A stretch of DNA of 64,000 bases from Methylopila turkensis (GCF_027922325.1 NZ_BSFL01000001.1:925610-989609), one strand, 5' to 3'. Counted from the first letter of the stretch, positions 17,969-26,942 are shown. The notes: a model not told the origin generated them from the letters alone. Numbers and translations: made by a program.

Positions 17969-18825
17969 ATCCTCACGTCACCTCCTTCTTCGACGCGGCC
18001 ACCAACACCTTCTCCTACGTGGTGAAGGACCCGCGCGGCCCGGCCTGCGCCATCGTCGACAGCGTGATCGACTTCGACTACGCGGCCGGGCGCATCGCCT
18101 ATGCGGGGGCGGACCGGATCGTGGACCATGTGCGGGCGAGCGGACTTGAGGTCGAGTGGCTGCTCGAGACCCATGTCCACGCCGACCACCTTTCGGCTGC
18201 GCCCTATCTCCAGCGCGCGCTCGGCGGAACGATGGCGATCGGGTCGGCGATCCGCGACGTCCAGGCGACTTTCGGCAAGTTCTTCGACGAAGGCGCGGAG
18301 TTCCGGCGCGACGGGTCGCAGTTCGACCGGCTGTTCCAGGACGGCGACGTTTTCGCGATCGGCTCGCTGGAAGCGCAGGCCGTCGCAACGCCAGGCCATA
18401 CGCCGGCCTGCATGACCTACCTCGTCGGCGACGCCGCCTTCGTGGGCGACACGCTGTTCATGCCGGACGGCGGCACGGCGCGCGCCGACTTCCCGGGCGG
18501 CGACGCGCGGGCGCTCTACCGCTCGATCAAGCGCGTGCTGGCCCTACCCTCCGCGACGCGGCTTTTCATGTGCCACGACTACGGGCCGAACGGCCGCGAA
18601 ATCCGCAACGAGACGACGGTCGCGGAACAGCGCGCCAACAACATCCATGTGCGCGACGGCGTCTCGGAAGACGAGTTCGTGGCGCTGCGCACATCGCGCG
18701 ACGCGAGCCTCGCCATGCCGCGGCTCATCATCCCGTCGCTCCAGATCAACATGAAGGCCGGCGCATTGCCCCCGCCGGGGAGCGGCGGGCGCCGCTTCCT
18801 CAAGGTGCCGCTGGACGGCATGTGA
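17965..18825 (+). CDS. ETHE1/Blh-like persulfide dioxygenase (metallo-beta-lactamase fold)
   Basis: A 286-residue metallo-beta-lactamase-fold protein. The metal site reads HVHADH (His70, His72, Asp74, His75), followed by [28 protein letters not shown] and MCHDYG. This, with [19 protein letters not shown], is the signature of the persulfide dioxygenase branch, which oxidises glutathione persulfide to sulfite with one iron. The gene overlaps the rubredoxin fusion by 4 bp and the sulfite-exporter-like remnant by 1 bp. The neighbouring exporter would fit sulfite as product. It is the strongest single pointer to a sulfur role for this operon. Confidence 0.88.
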   Translation: MNPHVTSFFDAATNTFSYVVKDPRGPACAIVDSVIDFDYAAGRIAYAGADRIVDHVRASGLEVEWLLETHVHADHLSAAPYLQRALGGTMAIGSAIRDVQATFGKFFDEGAEFRRDGSQFDRLFQDGDVFAIGSLEAQAVATPGHTPACMTYLVGDAAFVGDTLFMPDGGTARADFPGGDARALYRSIKRVLALPSATRLFMCHDYGPNGREIRNETTVAEQRANNIHVRDGVSEDEFVALRTSRDASLAMPRLIIPSLQINMKAGALPPPGSGGRRFLKVPLDGM

Positions 18826-19067
18826 TGGCCACGCTTGCGCGCGAACCGATGCAGGATCTGCTCTGGGGCGTGTCCGGCTCGGCGGTCGGCGTGACGCTCG
18901 GCCTGTTCGGCGGCGGCGGCTCGATCCTCGCTATGCCGATGATGATGTGTTTCGTCGGCGGGCCCAGCGCCCATGTCGCGATCGGCGCCAGCGCCTTCGC
19001 GGTGGCGGCCGCCGCCGGCTCGAACCTGTGCGACGCGTCTCATTTGATGCGCTACAAGCGCTCTTGA
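18825..19067 (+). pseudogene. TauE/SafE-family sulfite/sulfonate exporter, truncated
   Basis: Eighty codons remain, starting at an ATG that overlaps the stop of the dioxygenase gene (TGATG). The first helix with LWGVSGSAVGVTLGLFGGGGSILAMPMM and the second with AHVAIGASAFAVAAAAGSNL are typical of TauE/SafE proteins, which are normally about 250-270 residues with seven or eight helices. After GSNLCDASHLMRY homology stops and a TGA follows. The break lies at the edge of the sulfur block, just before sequence rich in repeat debris. The exporter function is probably lost unless another copy exists elsewhere. Confidence 0.82.
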
Positions 19068-19588
19068 TCACACGCCGTCGCGCGCCGCCGGTCATTAGAC
19101 CGACGCGACGCGAAACAATCGGTGGAACTGGGAAGGCAGACCTCAAGAAGGGCCGCCTCGGGTCATCCGTGGCCGACGATCAGCAGCCACGAAGCGCCAT
19201 CAGCCGAATAGCGCCACAACCGGACCTTGGTTCGTAAGCTCAAATCGGACGTTGGCGCTACTTATCTGCCGGCCTCGCTACCGGGTCCATCCGCCCCGGC
19301 TTCCGTCAAGTGGACGCTCCGGGCCGCTCGATAGACACGCCCGACGATGAACTGGGTCGCCGGCTTTTGGATCTAACAGACCACTGAACAAATTACCCCG
19401 AGGCGTTCGGCGGCATGCTGGAAGCGAAGCATCTCTGCGCCGCCATAGGGCGGTGGGTTTGGCGGCGCATTTCGGAGCACTTCGGTAACAGTTTTGCGTC
19501 AGACATGGAGTAGCGCGACCCAGAGAAAAATCAGAAGGCGAAGCACGCAGACCTCAGCGTGCGAGTCAAAGGGTCTTAAAAGACAACA
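19068..19588. other. gene-free junction region
   Basis: No gene is supported in these 520 bases. The stretch 19201-19260 is one copy of the short repeat described separately. The remainder looks like degraded sequence, consistent with the abrupt loss of the exporter gene on its left. Confidence 0.5.
19201..19260. repeat. copy of a ~60-bp imperfect inverted element (GACGTTGGCG type)
   Basis: CAGCCGAATAGCGCCA opens the element and TCGGACGTTGGCGCTA closes it; AGCGCCA and TGGCGCT are inverted arms. The copy at 27031-27091 opens and closes almost identically, and the half GCTCAAA..GACGTTGGC recurs at 32543-32564. Confidence 0.6.
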
Positions 19589-21793
19589 ATGATGGCGAAA
19601 CGCCCTTCCTATCCGGTACCCGACAACGAGGCCCAGCGCCTTCTTGCTCTTGACCAGTACAACGTCCTAAACACGCCTCCCGAGCCCGGGCTCGACACAA
19701 TCGTGCGGCACGCTCAGCGGATCTTCGGCGTTCCGATGGCGATGGTCTCCTTAGTCGCCGAACACCGCCAATTCTTAAAGGCGCGTCTCGGCATCGAGGC
19801 GTGTGAACTGCCTCGGGAAGGCTCCTTTTGCACCTACGCGATCCTTGGCCGGGCCGTCATGGTGGTGCCTGACGCAGCGCTGGATGAGCGGTTCCGTCAA
19901 TCGCCGTTCGTCACCGATGAGCCGAAGATCCGCTTCTATGCCGGCGCCCCCCTCGTTACGCCGGACGGTTTCGTCATCGGCGCGCTATGCATCGTGGATG
20001 TCTTGCCGCGGCCGGGTGGACTTTCCGAAGCCGAGCGGCAGTCGCTCGCCGACCTTGCCGACCTCGTCATGGACAAGCTCCAGATCCGCCGCCTTTCGAC
20101 AGCCGAGGCTGACGGGCGCCGGCGCTTCGATGCCGTGGCCGGATCGTCGGCGGACGCGATCGTCTTTGCGAACGGCGACGGTCAGATTTTGTCTTGGAAC
20201 AACGCCGCGGAAGGCATGTTCGGATACGCGGCCGACGAGGCGATCGGGCAAGGCCTGGGCATCATCATCCCCCCACATTACCGTCCTATGCACGATGCCG
20301 GCTTGCAACGCGCAGCAGCCGGGCTACCGACCAAACTGGTTGGCTCTTTGGTGACCGTCCCCGCCCTTCGGCGTGACGGAACCGAGTTCCCGATCGAGTT
20401 GTCGCTCTCCCATTGGACCGAGGGCGGCGAGCATCGCTTTGGCGCGATTGCCCGCGATATAACGGAACGTCTTAAGACGGAGGCGAGGCTGAAGCGTGGC
20501 GCAGAGTACGACGCTCTCACCGACCTCGCCAATCGCACGCTGCTGAGAGATCGGCTCGCAGCCTCCGGCGGCAGCGGTCGCCCAGCGTCTCTGATCCTTT
20601 TAGATCTCGACGGTTTCAAGGACGTCAACGACAGCCTTGGTCACGCCGCGGGCGACGAGGTTCTGAAGACAGTGGCGGACCGGTTGCGCGAGGTGCTTGG
20701 CGACGTTGGTCTTGCATGTCGCCTGGGCGGCGATGAGTTTGTCATCGTTCTGGAGGACACAGCAGATCCGTTATCGGCCGTCGGCTTGGCCGATCGGCTG
20801 ATCAAGGCGATTGAGCGCCCAATGGAGCTCGGAGAGCAGTCGATCTATATCGGCGCCAGCGCGGGCGTGTCTCTCGTCTCAGGAGAGGGTTGGGACGCCG
20901 ATTTGCTTTTGGAGCAAGCCGATCTCGCGCTTTACAAAGCAAAGGCCGACGGCAAAGGCCGCGTACGTCTCTTCACGCAGGAACTGCGTCCGGTGGCGCA
21001 GACACGCGTCTCGGTGAGTTCCGGTATTCGACAAGCCTGGGAGAAAGGTGAATTAGAACTTTATTATCAGCCGCAGATCCGCCTCACGGATGGAGCTGTT
21101 GTGGGAGGGGAAGCGCTCATTCGCTGGAACCATCCCGAGCGCGGCGTGCTCACGCCGGCTGCTTTCTTGTCGACGCTCGAAAACAGTCTGCTAGCCGTCC
21201 CTGTCTCTGAATGGATCCTTTGGACCGCATGCCGCCAGGCAGCCGCGTGGCGGGCAATCGGTTTTCCGGACTTCCGCATCGGAGTGAACCTGTTCGCAGC
21301 CCAATTCAGGTCCGAGGACCTGCCGTCCGTCGTCGACAGGGCGCTCTCGGAAGCGAAGCTTCCCGCCTGTGGGCTCGAGCTGGAGATCACTGAGAACACG
21401 ATCCTGCGGAACGAGTTTCGCATTCATTCGGCACTCCGAGAGCTCAGGGCTGTTGGTGTCGGGATTGCCTTCGACGATTTTGGAACGGGCTTCGCATCCC
21501 TGACGATGCTGAAGGACTTTCCGGTAACTCGCCTGAAGATCGACCGATCCTTCGTCAGCAGCCCCGACGGCGGAGACAGGAACCTCGTGATCGTCGACGC
21601 GATCTCAAATCTCGCGCGCGGCTTTGAGCTGGAGGTCATTGCCGAAGGCATCGAGACGCCAACGCAAGCCGAGCTGATGCGATCCTACTGCCAAGAGGGC
21701 CAGGGTTACTTCTTCGGAAAACCGATGACGGCTTCCGCCTTCAAAGAAGCGCTCGCCAACCCTGACTCGAAAATCGGCCGGGAGGCGGCGTAA
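19589..21793 (+). CDS. GAF-PAS-GGDEF-EAL cyclic-di-GMP signalling protein
   Basis: A 734-residue cytoplasmic protein without membrane helices. A GAF domain (about 25-165) is followed by a PAS domain (about 177-297; FANGDGQILSWNNAAEGMFGY), a diguanylate cyclase domain with intact RLGGDEF (around 380) and a phosphodiesterase domain with GGEALIRWNHP, ITENTIL, AFDDFGTGF and AEGIET. Both catalytic signatures are intact, so either activity is possible. No RxxD inhibitory site is seen at the usual five-residue distance before GGDEF. The start is weakly supported: two successive ATG codons and no strong ribosome binding site. It stands alone between mobile-element debris, with no obvious operon partner. 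Confidence 0.93.
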   Translation: MMAKRPSYPVPDNEAQRLLALDQYNVLNTPPEPGLDTIVRHAQRIFGVPMAMVSLVAEHRQFLKARLGIEACELPREGSFCTYAILGRAVMVVPDAALDERFRQSPFVTDEPKIRFYAGAPLVTPDGFVIGALCIVDVLPRPGGLSEAERQSLADLADLVMDKLQIRRLSTAEADGRRRFDAVAGSSADAIVFANGDGQILSWNNAAEGMFGYAADEAIGQGLGIIIPPHYRPMHDAGLQRAAAGLPTKLVGSLVTVPALRRDGTEFPIELSLSHWTEGGEHRFGAIARDITERLKTEARLKRGAEYDALTDLANRTLLRDRLAASGGSGRPASLILLDLDGFKDVNDSLGHAAGDEVLKTVADRLREVLGDVGLACRLGGDEFVIVLEDTADPLSAVGLADRLIKAIERPMELGEQSIYIGASAGVSLVSGEGWDADLLLEQADLALYKAKADGKGRVRLFTQELRPVAQTRVSVSSGIRQAWEKGELELYYQPQIRLTDGAVVGGEALIRWNHPERGVLTPAAFLSTLENSLLAVPVSEWILWTACRQAAAWRAIGFPDFRIGVNLFAAQFRSEDLPSVVDRALSEAKLPACGLELEITENTILRNEFRIHSALRELRAVGVGIAFDDFGTGFASLTMLKDFPVTRLKIDRSFVSSPDGGDRNLVIVDAISNLARGFELEVIAEGIETPTQAELMRSYCQEGQGYFFGKPMTASAFKEALANPDSKIGREAA

Positions 21794-21941
21794 ACTGCGC
21801 CATGGCTTACGCTATACGCTAGGTTTTGCGCCCGTAGGCGTGGCGGTTGACCTCACCGTTCCCGGTCAGGTCAACGTCGTAGAGCGCTCTTGTCCGCAAA
21901 ACCGTTCCACATATGGCTTTGGCCATTCGGAGAATTGTCTG

Positions 21942-22066
21942 ACGCCGAGGAAGAGGCAGGCACCTAAAGAGCTCGTCGCGAGGCTACGCTAGGTCGAAGT
22001 GCTGACCGCGCAGGGCCGGCCAGTGGCCGAAGCGATCAGGTCGATCGGCGTGACGGAGCGCCGGTA
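21942..22066 (+). pseudogene. IS3-family (IS407-like) transposase OrfA fragment
   Basis: Reading from 21942, the translation PRKRQAPKELVARLR-stop-VEVLTAQGRPVAEAIRSIGVTE matches the start of IS407-type OrfA proteins, with an in-frame TAG after LVARLR. Homology stops at VTERR and a stop codon follows at once. Only the first ~40 codons survive; no OrfB is present. Confidence 0.75.
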
Positions 22067-22158
22067 AAGCTGAAGTTGGCACCGGCTCGCGAGCAATTCC
22101 GCGACGGGGCGAAGGTTGACCTCCCGGCAGCGGACGTCTTCAAATTCCGCAATGAGTC

Positions 22159-22178
22159 AGCGGCAGCTCCCTGCCGCT
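22159..22178. other. perfect 8-bp hairpin
   Basis: AGCGGCAG-CTCC-CTGCCGCT forms an 8-bp stem with a tetraloop, downstream (on the minus strand) of the integrase remnant. It may have been that gene's terminator or an element end. The remaining bases between 21794 and 22278 show only the OrfA fragment. Confidence 0.4.
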
Positions 22179-22278
22179 GACCCTGACGGCAATAATGGCG
22201 TCATCAACCGCTGGAAGCAGACATCGCCTCATCGCCCTTTCGGCGCTCCTTCCCTTCCGGGCTGCCGATCGCTCAAGG

Positions 22279-22907
22279 TCAAAGCTCCAGTTGCTCGGAG
22301 AGGGCCAGGGCGTCGTCGACCTCAATACCTAGGTTGCGAACTGTGCTCTCGAGCTTTCCGTGACCCAAGAGCAGTTGGCAGGCTCTCAGGTTGCCGGTCT
22401 TCTTGTAGATCAGAGACACCTTCGTGCGCCGGAGGCTGTGCGCGCCGTAGGCCGTCGGCTCGAGGTCGATCATACGGACCCACTTATCGACCAGCCGGGC
22501 ATACTGACGAGTTCCGATATGCTGGCCCCGGCGCGCTCCTGCTCGGGAAAAGCCAGTCGTCCGGCCGGCAACCTCTTAGTCGAAGCCATGCCGCGAGCGC
22601 GTCTCTGGCGGACTCGGTGATCTCGAACGGAACCGGTCGGCCGGTCTTCTGCTGTATGACCGTTGACCGCACGCGGATCGATCCGCCTATGGCAACGTCG
22701 CTGATCCGGAGCTTGACCAGATCGCATCCACGAAGCTTCGCATCGAGAGCGCAGTTGAACATCGCAAGGTCACGGACCTGAGCGTTGGTTTTCAACTGCT
22801 GGCGGATCGCCCAGATGTGCTTCGGCGTCAACGGCGCTTTAGGGCCGATCAGACGGCCGGCGTTCCATGGCTTTTTGCGGTAGTCGGAACAAGTCGGGCT
22901 GGCGCAT
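22279..22907 (-). pseudogene. tyrosine recombinase (integrase), broken by frameshifts
   Basis: Pieces of one integrase of about 210 residues are found in different frames. The N-terminus MRQPDLFRLPQK starts at 22907 after GGAGGAGGC. A one-base gain in a run of A shifts the frame before WNAGRLIGPKAPLTPKHIW. The middle part contains NCALDAKLRGCDLVKLRISDV. The C-terminal part, in another frame again, has HSLRRTKVSLIYK and the box LLLGHGKLESTVRNLGIEVDDAL. The catalytic R of HSLRRTK and the H of LLGH are visible, and the Tyr expected in STVRYLG reads Asn. It is therefore inactive three times over. A partial second copy of the 5' end lies at 38909-39001. Confidence 0.85.
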
Positions 22908-22965
22908 TGCCTCCTCCTAGAGGCAGCCCCTCAACCCAATCATACACCCTCAAACGTTCGGCGAC
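22814..22965. repeat. long direct repeat, copy 1 (integrase 5' end plus upstream)
   Basis: This segment is similar to 38909-39056: GATGTGCTTCGGC at one edge, the integrase start with GGAGGAGGCAAT in the middle, and ACGTTCGGC / CCGTTCGGTG at the other edge. Similarity on the gene side stops abruptly at the GATGTGCTTCGGC edge. Confidence 0.65.
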
Positions 22966-23029
22966 GCGCCAACATCGGTCGCGGCCCAAGCAGACGCTCG
23001 TACAGCCGAAGGCGTGCGTCCGACCTCGC

Positions 23030-23920
23030 TCAGGAGACCGCCTGAACCTGCGCCTTCGCGGCGCGTGCGCTGCGGACGGGAGAGACGCCGAACAGCCGGC
23101 CGTATTCGCGCGTGAACTGCGACACGCTCTCATAGCCGACCGCATAGGCGGCGCTGCTGGCGCTCGCTTCCTCCGAGAGCATCAGCCGCCGCGCTTCGAT
23201 CAAGCGCAGCCGCTTTTGGAACTGCAGCGGCGACAGCGACGTCACGTTGCGGAAATGCTCGTGGAAAGAGGACGGGCTCATGCCCGCGGTCTCTGCGAGA
23301 CGCTCGACGCGAAGCGGCCGCGCGAACTCAGCGCGTAACAGCGCGACCGCCCGTGCTACGCGCCGCACATGGCCCTCCGGCCAGCCGAGCTGGCGGATCG
23401 CGGCGCCGTGGCGGCCGGCGAGCAGCCAATAGTGCATCTCCCGCACGAGCTGGGACCCTAGCACCGGCACGGACGAGGGGCGCTCGAACAGCCGCATCAG
23501 GCGGAGCGCCGCGTCCGCCAATTCCGCGTCCGTCGGGTGCGCGCGCACCGGAGAGTGATCGCCGGCCTCCTCTTCCGGCATCTGCGCCGTCAGGTCGGCG
23601 ATGACCGAAGGATCGAGCTCCAGCACCAATGAGACGTACGGCACGGCTGCGCTTGCGCGGGTGATCTGGCTTAGCGTCGGAACGTCGGCGGTGATGAGCA
23701 GGGAGTCGCCGGCGGAGAAATCGAAGGCCTTCATGCCCATCGCCACATGCTTCGACCCCTGAAGCACAAGCGCCACCAGCGGGCGTGGGATCTGGTGGAC
23801 GAGTTCGCTGGGCGTGGTGGCGCGCACCAGCGTCAAGCCCGCGACGGGCGTGTCGAACACGCCGTCGCCGGTCCCAAGCGAGACGATATGCGCGCGGACG
23901 GCGTCAAGCAGGGCGGTCAT
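23030..23920 (-). CDS. AraC-family transcriptional regulator
   Basis: A 296-residue regulator with an N-terminal AraC-type cupin-like domain (LVHQIPRPLVALVLQGSKHV, FSAGDSLLITADVPT) and two C-terminal helix-turn-helix motifs (VERLAETAGMSPSSFHEHFRN and AYAVGYESVSQFTREYGRLFG). The family type (AraC_N plus HTH_18) often controls a divergent oxidoreductase gene. That is the arrangement here: the SDR gene starts 135 bp away on the other strand. The ligand is unknown. Its stop lies close to the integrase repeat, so it marks the right edge of that debris. Confidence 0.93.
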   Translation of the reverse strand: MTALLDAVRAHIVSLGTGDGVFDTPVAGLTLVRATTPSELVHQIPRPLVALVLQGSKHVAMGMKAFDFSAGDSLLITADVPTLSQITRASAAVPYVSLVLELDPSVIADLTAQMPEEEAGDHSPVRAHPTDAELADAALRLMRLFERPSSVPVLGSQLVREMHYWLLAGRHGAAIRQLGWPEGHVRRVARAVALLRAEFARPLRVERLAETAGMSPSSFHEHFRNVTSLSPLQFQKRLRLIEARRLMLSEEASASSAAYAVGYESVSQFTREYGRLFGVSPVRSARAAKAQVQAVS

Positions 23921-24055
23921 AGCCGAAAGCTAGACCGCTAATGGGCGCGATGCACGTCGTTTCGGAGGAATAGGCAAAAACCGTCGAGCATCGGGAAACA
24001 AGCGAGGGACCCGGCCGACCATGTTCGGCCTGTCCTCAAAACGGAGCTTCCGAAG

Positions 24056-24811
24056 ATGACCACCATCTCCCTCGTCACCGGCGCCAGCCGCGGTCTCGGG
24101 CGCAACACCGCGCTCAGCATCGCCCGCGGCGGCGGCGATGTCGTCATCACCTATCACAGCCGCTCCGACGAGGCCGACAAGGTCGTGGCCGAGATCGAGG
24201 CGATGGGCCGCAAGGCGCTCGCCTTCCGGCTCGACAGCGGCTCGGTCGCGGCGTTCAGGCCCTTCGCCGACACGCTGAAAGCGGCGCTCCGCCAGACCTG
24301 GGGCCGCGAGACCTTCGACCATCTCGTGAATAACGCCGGCCATGGCGATTACGCGCTGATCGCGGACGCGACCGAGGCGCAGTTCGACCGGCTGGTCGAC
24401 GTGCACTTCAAGGGCGTGTTCTTCCTGACCCAGGCGCTGCTGCCGCTGATCGCCGACGGCGGGCGGATCGTGAACCTGTCGTCTGGCCTGACCCGCATGT
24501 CCTACCCGGGCTACGGCGCCTACGCCGCGGTCAAGGGCGCGATCGAGACGCTCACCCTCTACATGGCGAAGGAGCTCGGCTCGCGCGGGATCGCGGTCAA
24601 CACGGTGGCGCCCGGCGCGATCGAGACCGATTTCGGCGGCGGCGCGGTGCGTGACGACGAAAGCCTCAACAAGGCCTTCGCCGAGATGACGGCGCTTGGC
24701 CGCGTCGGCGTGCCGGACGACATCGGGCCGATGATCGCGAGCCTGCTCGCCCCCGCCAACCGCTGGGTCAACGCGCAGCGGATCGAGGTCTCGGGCGGCC
24801 AGATCATCTGA
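24056..24811 (+). CDS. SDR-family oxidoreductase
   Basis: A 251-residue classical SDR. TGASRGLG binds the cofactor, followed by NNAGHGDYA, Ser in NLSSGLTRM and YAAVK as the catalytic Tyr-Lys; the C-terminus VSGGQII is typical. GGAGCTTCCGAAG upstream gives the ribosome binding site. It is divergent from an AraC regulator and the first of three genes in the same direction (SDR, lactonase-like protein, exported FAH-family protein). The substrate is unknown. Confidence 0.92.
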   Translation: MTTISLVTGASRGLGRNTALSIARGGGDVVITYHSRSDEADKVVAEIEAMGRKALAFRLDSGSVAAFRPFADTLKAALRQTWGRETFDHLVNNAGHGDYALIADATEAQFDRLVDVHFKGVFFLTQALLPLIADGGRIVNLSSGLTRMSYPGYGAYAAVKGAIETLTLYMAKELGSRGIAVNTVAPGAIETDFGGGAVRDDESLNKAFAEMTALGRVGVPDDIGPMIASLLAPANRWVNAQRIEVSGGQII

Positions 24812-24901
24812 CCGCCGCAGGCCGATGGCGGAGCCTCACGAGCTCTGCGGCGCAACCACGAGGACGAGTCCCGACGACCTGGGACGACAGGAGCGAATCC
24901 G

Positions 24902-25783
24902 ATGAACAGGCGACACGCCCTTGCGGGACTGGCCGGCGTCGCGGCCGGGGCCGCTTTGGCCGTGACGCGACCGGCGCGCGCGGCTTCCGACAAGAAAGGC
25001 CCGGCGACAGCCAAGACGGTCGAGCGCATCTATGTGCTCTATTCCGGCGAGGCGCGGGTCGACGACCGTTCGATCTACTCGCCCGGCGTCCATGTCGGGG
25101 AGCCCATCGGCCTCAGTTGCTACGCCTATCTGATCAAGCATGCGGACGGCTGGACACTTTGGGACACCGGCATGGAGGACAGCCTCGCTCAGCTGTCCGA
25201 GGGCCGGATCATCGCGCACGATATCCGCGGAATTGCGAAGCGCACCATCGCGGGGCAGCTGAAAGAGATCGGGATCGACCCGCAGGATGTCAGCACGATC
25301 ATCCTGTCGCACGCCCATTTCGATCATGCAGGCAACTGTCGGCTGTTTCCAAACGCGCGTTGGATCGTTCAGAAGGCCGAGCGGGACGCGATGTTCGGCG
25401 ACAAGCCCGACAGTTTCGGCTTCCTGCCGCACCTCTACGACACGCTGCGCTCGAACCCGACCGAGGTGGTCGAGGGCGACCACGACGTGTTGGGCGACGG
25501 CTCGGTGACGCTGATCGCAACCCCCGGCCACACGCCCGGCCATTGCAGCCTGCTGGTGCGTCTGCCCAAATCCGGCCCCGTCATCCTGAGCGGCGACGTG
25601 GCGCATTTCGCGGAGAGCCTTCATCACCGGTACGTGCCGAAGTTCAACTCCGACCCGGCGGCGAGCAGGGCCTCGATGGATAAGGTCGAGGCGCTGATGC
25701 GCCGCGAAGGCGCGAAGCTCTGGATCAACCACGACGCCGCGCAGATGGCTTCGCTTCCCCTCGCGCCGAAGTGGATCGAGTGA
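24902..25783 (+). CDS. exported metallo-beta-lactamase-fold hydrolase (AHL-lactonase-like)
   Basis: A 293-residue protein. MNRRHALAGLAGVAAGAAL is a Tat-like signal peptide ending near ARAAS (about residue 28). The metal site is HAHFDHAGN, with further ligands in TPGHTPGHCSLLV, LSGDVAHF and the final NHDAAQ. This pattern belongs to the AttM/AiiB branch of N-acyl-homoserine lactonases and related lactone hydrolases. Quorum-signal cleavage is possible, but export and the neighbours (an SDR and an FAH-family protein) fit hydrolysis of a lactone substrate equally well. The gaps to the flanking genes are 90 and 64 bp, so an operon is likely. Confidence 0.85.
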   Translation: MNRRHALAGLAGVAAGAALAVTRPARAASDKKGPATAKTVERIYVLYSGEARVDDRSIYSPGVHVGEPIGLSCYAYLIKHADGWTLWDTGMEDSLAQLSEGRIIAHDIRGIAKRTIAGQLKEIGIDPQDVSTIILSHAHFDHAGNCRLFPNARWIVQKAERDAMFGDKPDSFGFLPHLYDTLRSNPTEVVEGDHDVLGDGSVTLIATPGHTPGHCSLLVRLPKSGPVILSGDVAHFAESLHHRYVPKFNSDPAASRASMDKVEALMRREGAKLWINHDAAQMASLPLAPKWIE

Positions 25784-25847
25784 TGGGGGGCAGATCGACG
25801 TCCGACCGAAAGAGAACTGGAACGCGCCGCCCCCAAGGAGAACAGCC

Positions 25848-26942
25848 ATGACGCAACAGCCGCAGGATTTTCGATCCGATCACCAGCCGCCCGCAATCGC
25901 CGGCATGCTTGATCATCCCGACGCTTCCCGCCGAACCGTCATGCTCGGCGGCGCGGCGCTGGCCGCGACGGTCACGGGCGTCGCCAGCGCGCAGGAGAGG
26001 TCGTCGCGCTCATCGAGCCGCGGCAGTTTCGAAGACGTGGCGACGCTCGGCGCGCGGATCGCGAACCTGCGGAAGGATGGCGGCTACGCTCTTGGCGTCG
26101 AGACCGAACGCGGCGTTCTCGACGTCGGCGCGACGGCGCAGTCGCTTGGCCTTGCCGCGCCAGTTGACGTCGACGACCTGCTGCAGAACGGCCGCGGCGC
26201 GGAGCTGCGCGCCGTCATCGAGGCGGCGAAGGCCGAGCCGGGCAAGGCCGTGCTCATCGATCTCGCGACCGCGACCTTCGCGCCGTTGGTGACGCGGCCG
26301 GAAAAGATCATCTGCATGGGCTTCAACTACCGGGAGCACGCCAAAGAGACCGGCACGCCGGTGCCGAAGACCCCGCCGCTGTTCAACAAGTTCAACAACG
26401 CGCTGAACCGCCACGGCGGGACGATCGCGCTGCCGACCAGGGTCGCGCGGCAGTTCGACTACGAGACCGAGCTCGTGATCGTGTTCGGAAAGGAATGCCG
26501 CGACGCGACGGAGGAGAACGCGCTCGACTTCGTGGCGGGCTACGCGACCGGCAACGATTTCTCCGCCCGCGACCTGCAGACCGCGACCTCGCAGTTCATG
26601 ATCGGCAAGACCTCGGACGGCTTCGCGCCGATCGGCCCCTGGCTCGTCACCCGCGACCGGGTCCCCGACCCCAACAACCTCAAGCTCAAGACGGTGGTGA
26701 ACGGCCGCAGCCGGCAGGACTGGTCGACGAACGACATGATCTTCAACTGTCGCCAGCTGATCAGCTTCGCCTCGGGGATCATGACGCTGAAGCCCGGGGA
26801 CGTGATGTTCACCGGCACGCCTCAGGGCGTGATCTTCGGCGAGAAGGCCCCGCGCGAGGAGCGGCGCTGGCTGGAGGCCGGCGACGAGATCGTCTCGTCG
26901 CTTGAGGGGCTGGGCGAGCTGCGGTTCAGTCTGACCAACTAG
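25848..26942 (+). CDS. fumarylacetoacetate hydrolase-family protein with Tat signal
   Basis: A 364-residue member of the FAH superfamily. The catalytic domain shows KIICMGFNYREHAKE, the metal-ligand region DYETELVIVFGKE, GNDFSARDLQ and MFTGTPQGVIFGEK. Such enzymes hydrolyse or isomerise beta-diketo acids (for example 2-hydroxyhepta-2,4-diene-1,7-dioate isomerase-like). An N-terminal extension contains SRRTVMLGGAALAATVTG and SAQE, a twin-arginine signal with a cleavage site near residue 49. Export is unusual because most FAH proteins are cytoplasmic. AAGGAGAACAGCC precedes the ATG. It follows the lactonase-like gene, so the two exported enzymes may act in series. Confidence 0.87.
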   Translation: MTQQPQDFRSDHQPPAIAGMLDHPDASRRTVMLGGAALAATVTGVASAQERSSRSSSRGSFEDVATLGARIANLRKDGGYALGVETERGVLDVGATAQSLGLAAPVDVDDLLQNGRGAELRAVIEAAKAEPGKAVLIDLATATFAPLVTRPEKIICMGFNYREHAKETGTPVPKTPPLFNKFNNALNRHGGTIALPTRVARQFDYETELVIVFGKECRDATEENALDFVAGYATGNDFSARDLQTATSQFMIGKTSDGFAPIGPWLVTRDRVPDPNNLKLKTVVNGRSRQDWSTNDMIFNCRQLISFASGIMTLKPGDVMFTGTPQGVIFGEKAPREERRWLEAGDEIVSSLEGLGELRFSLTN

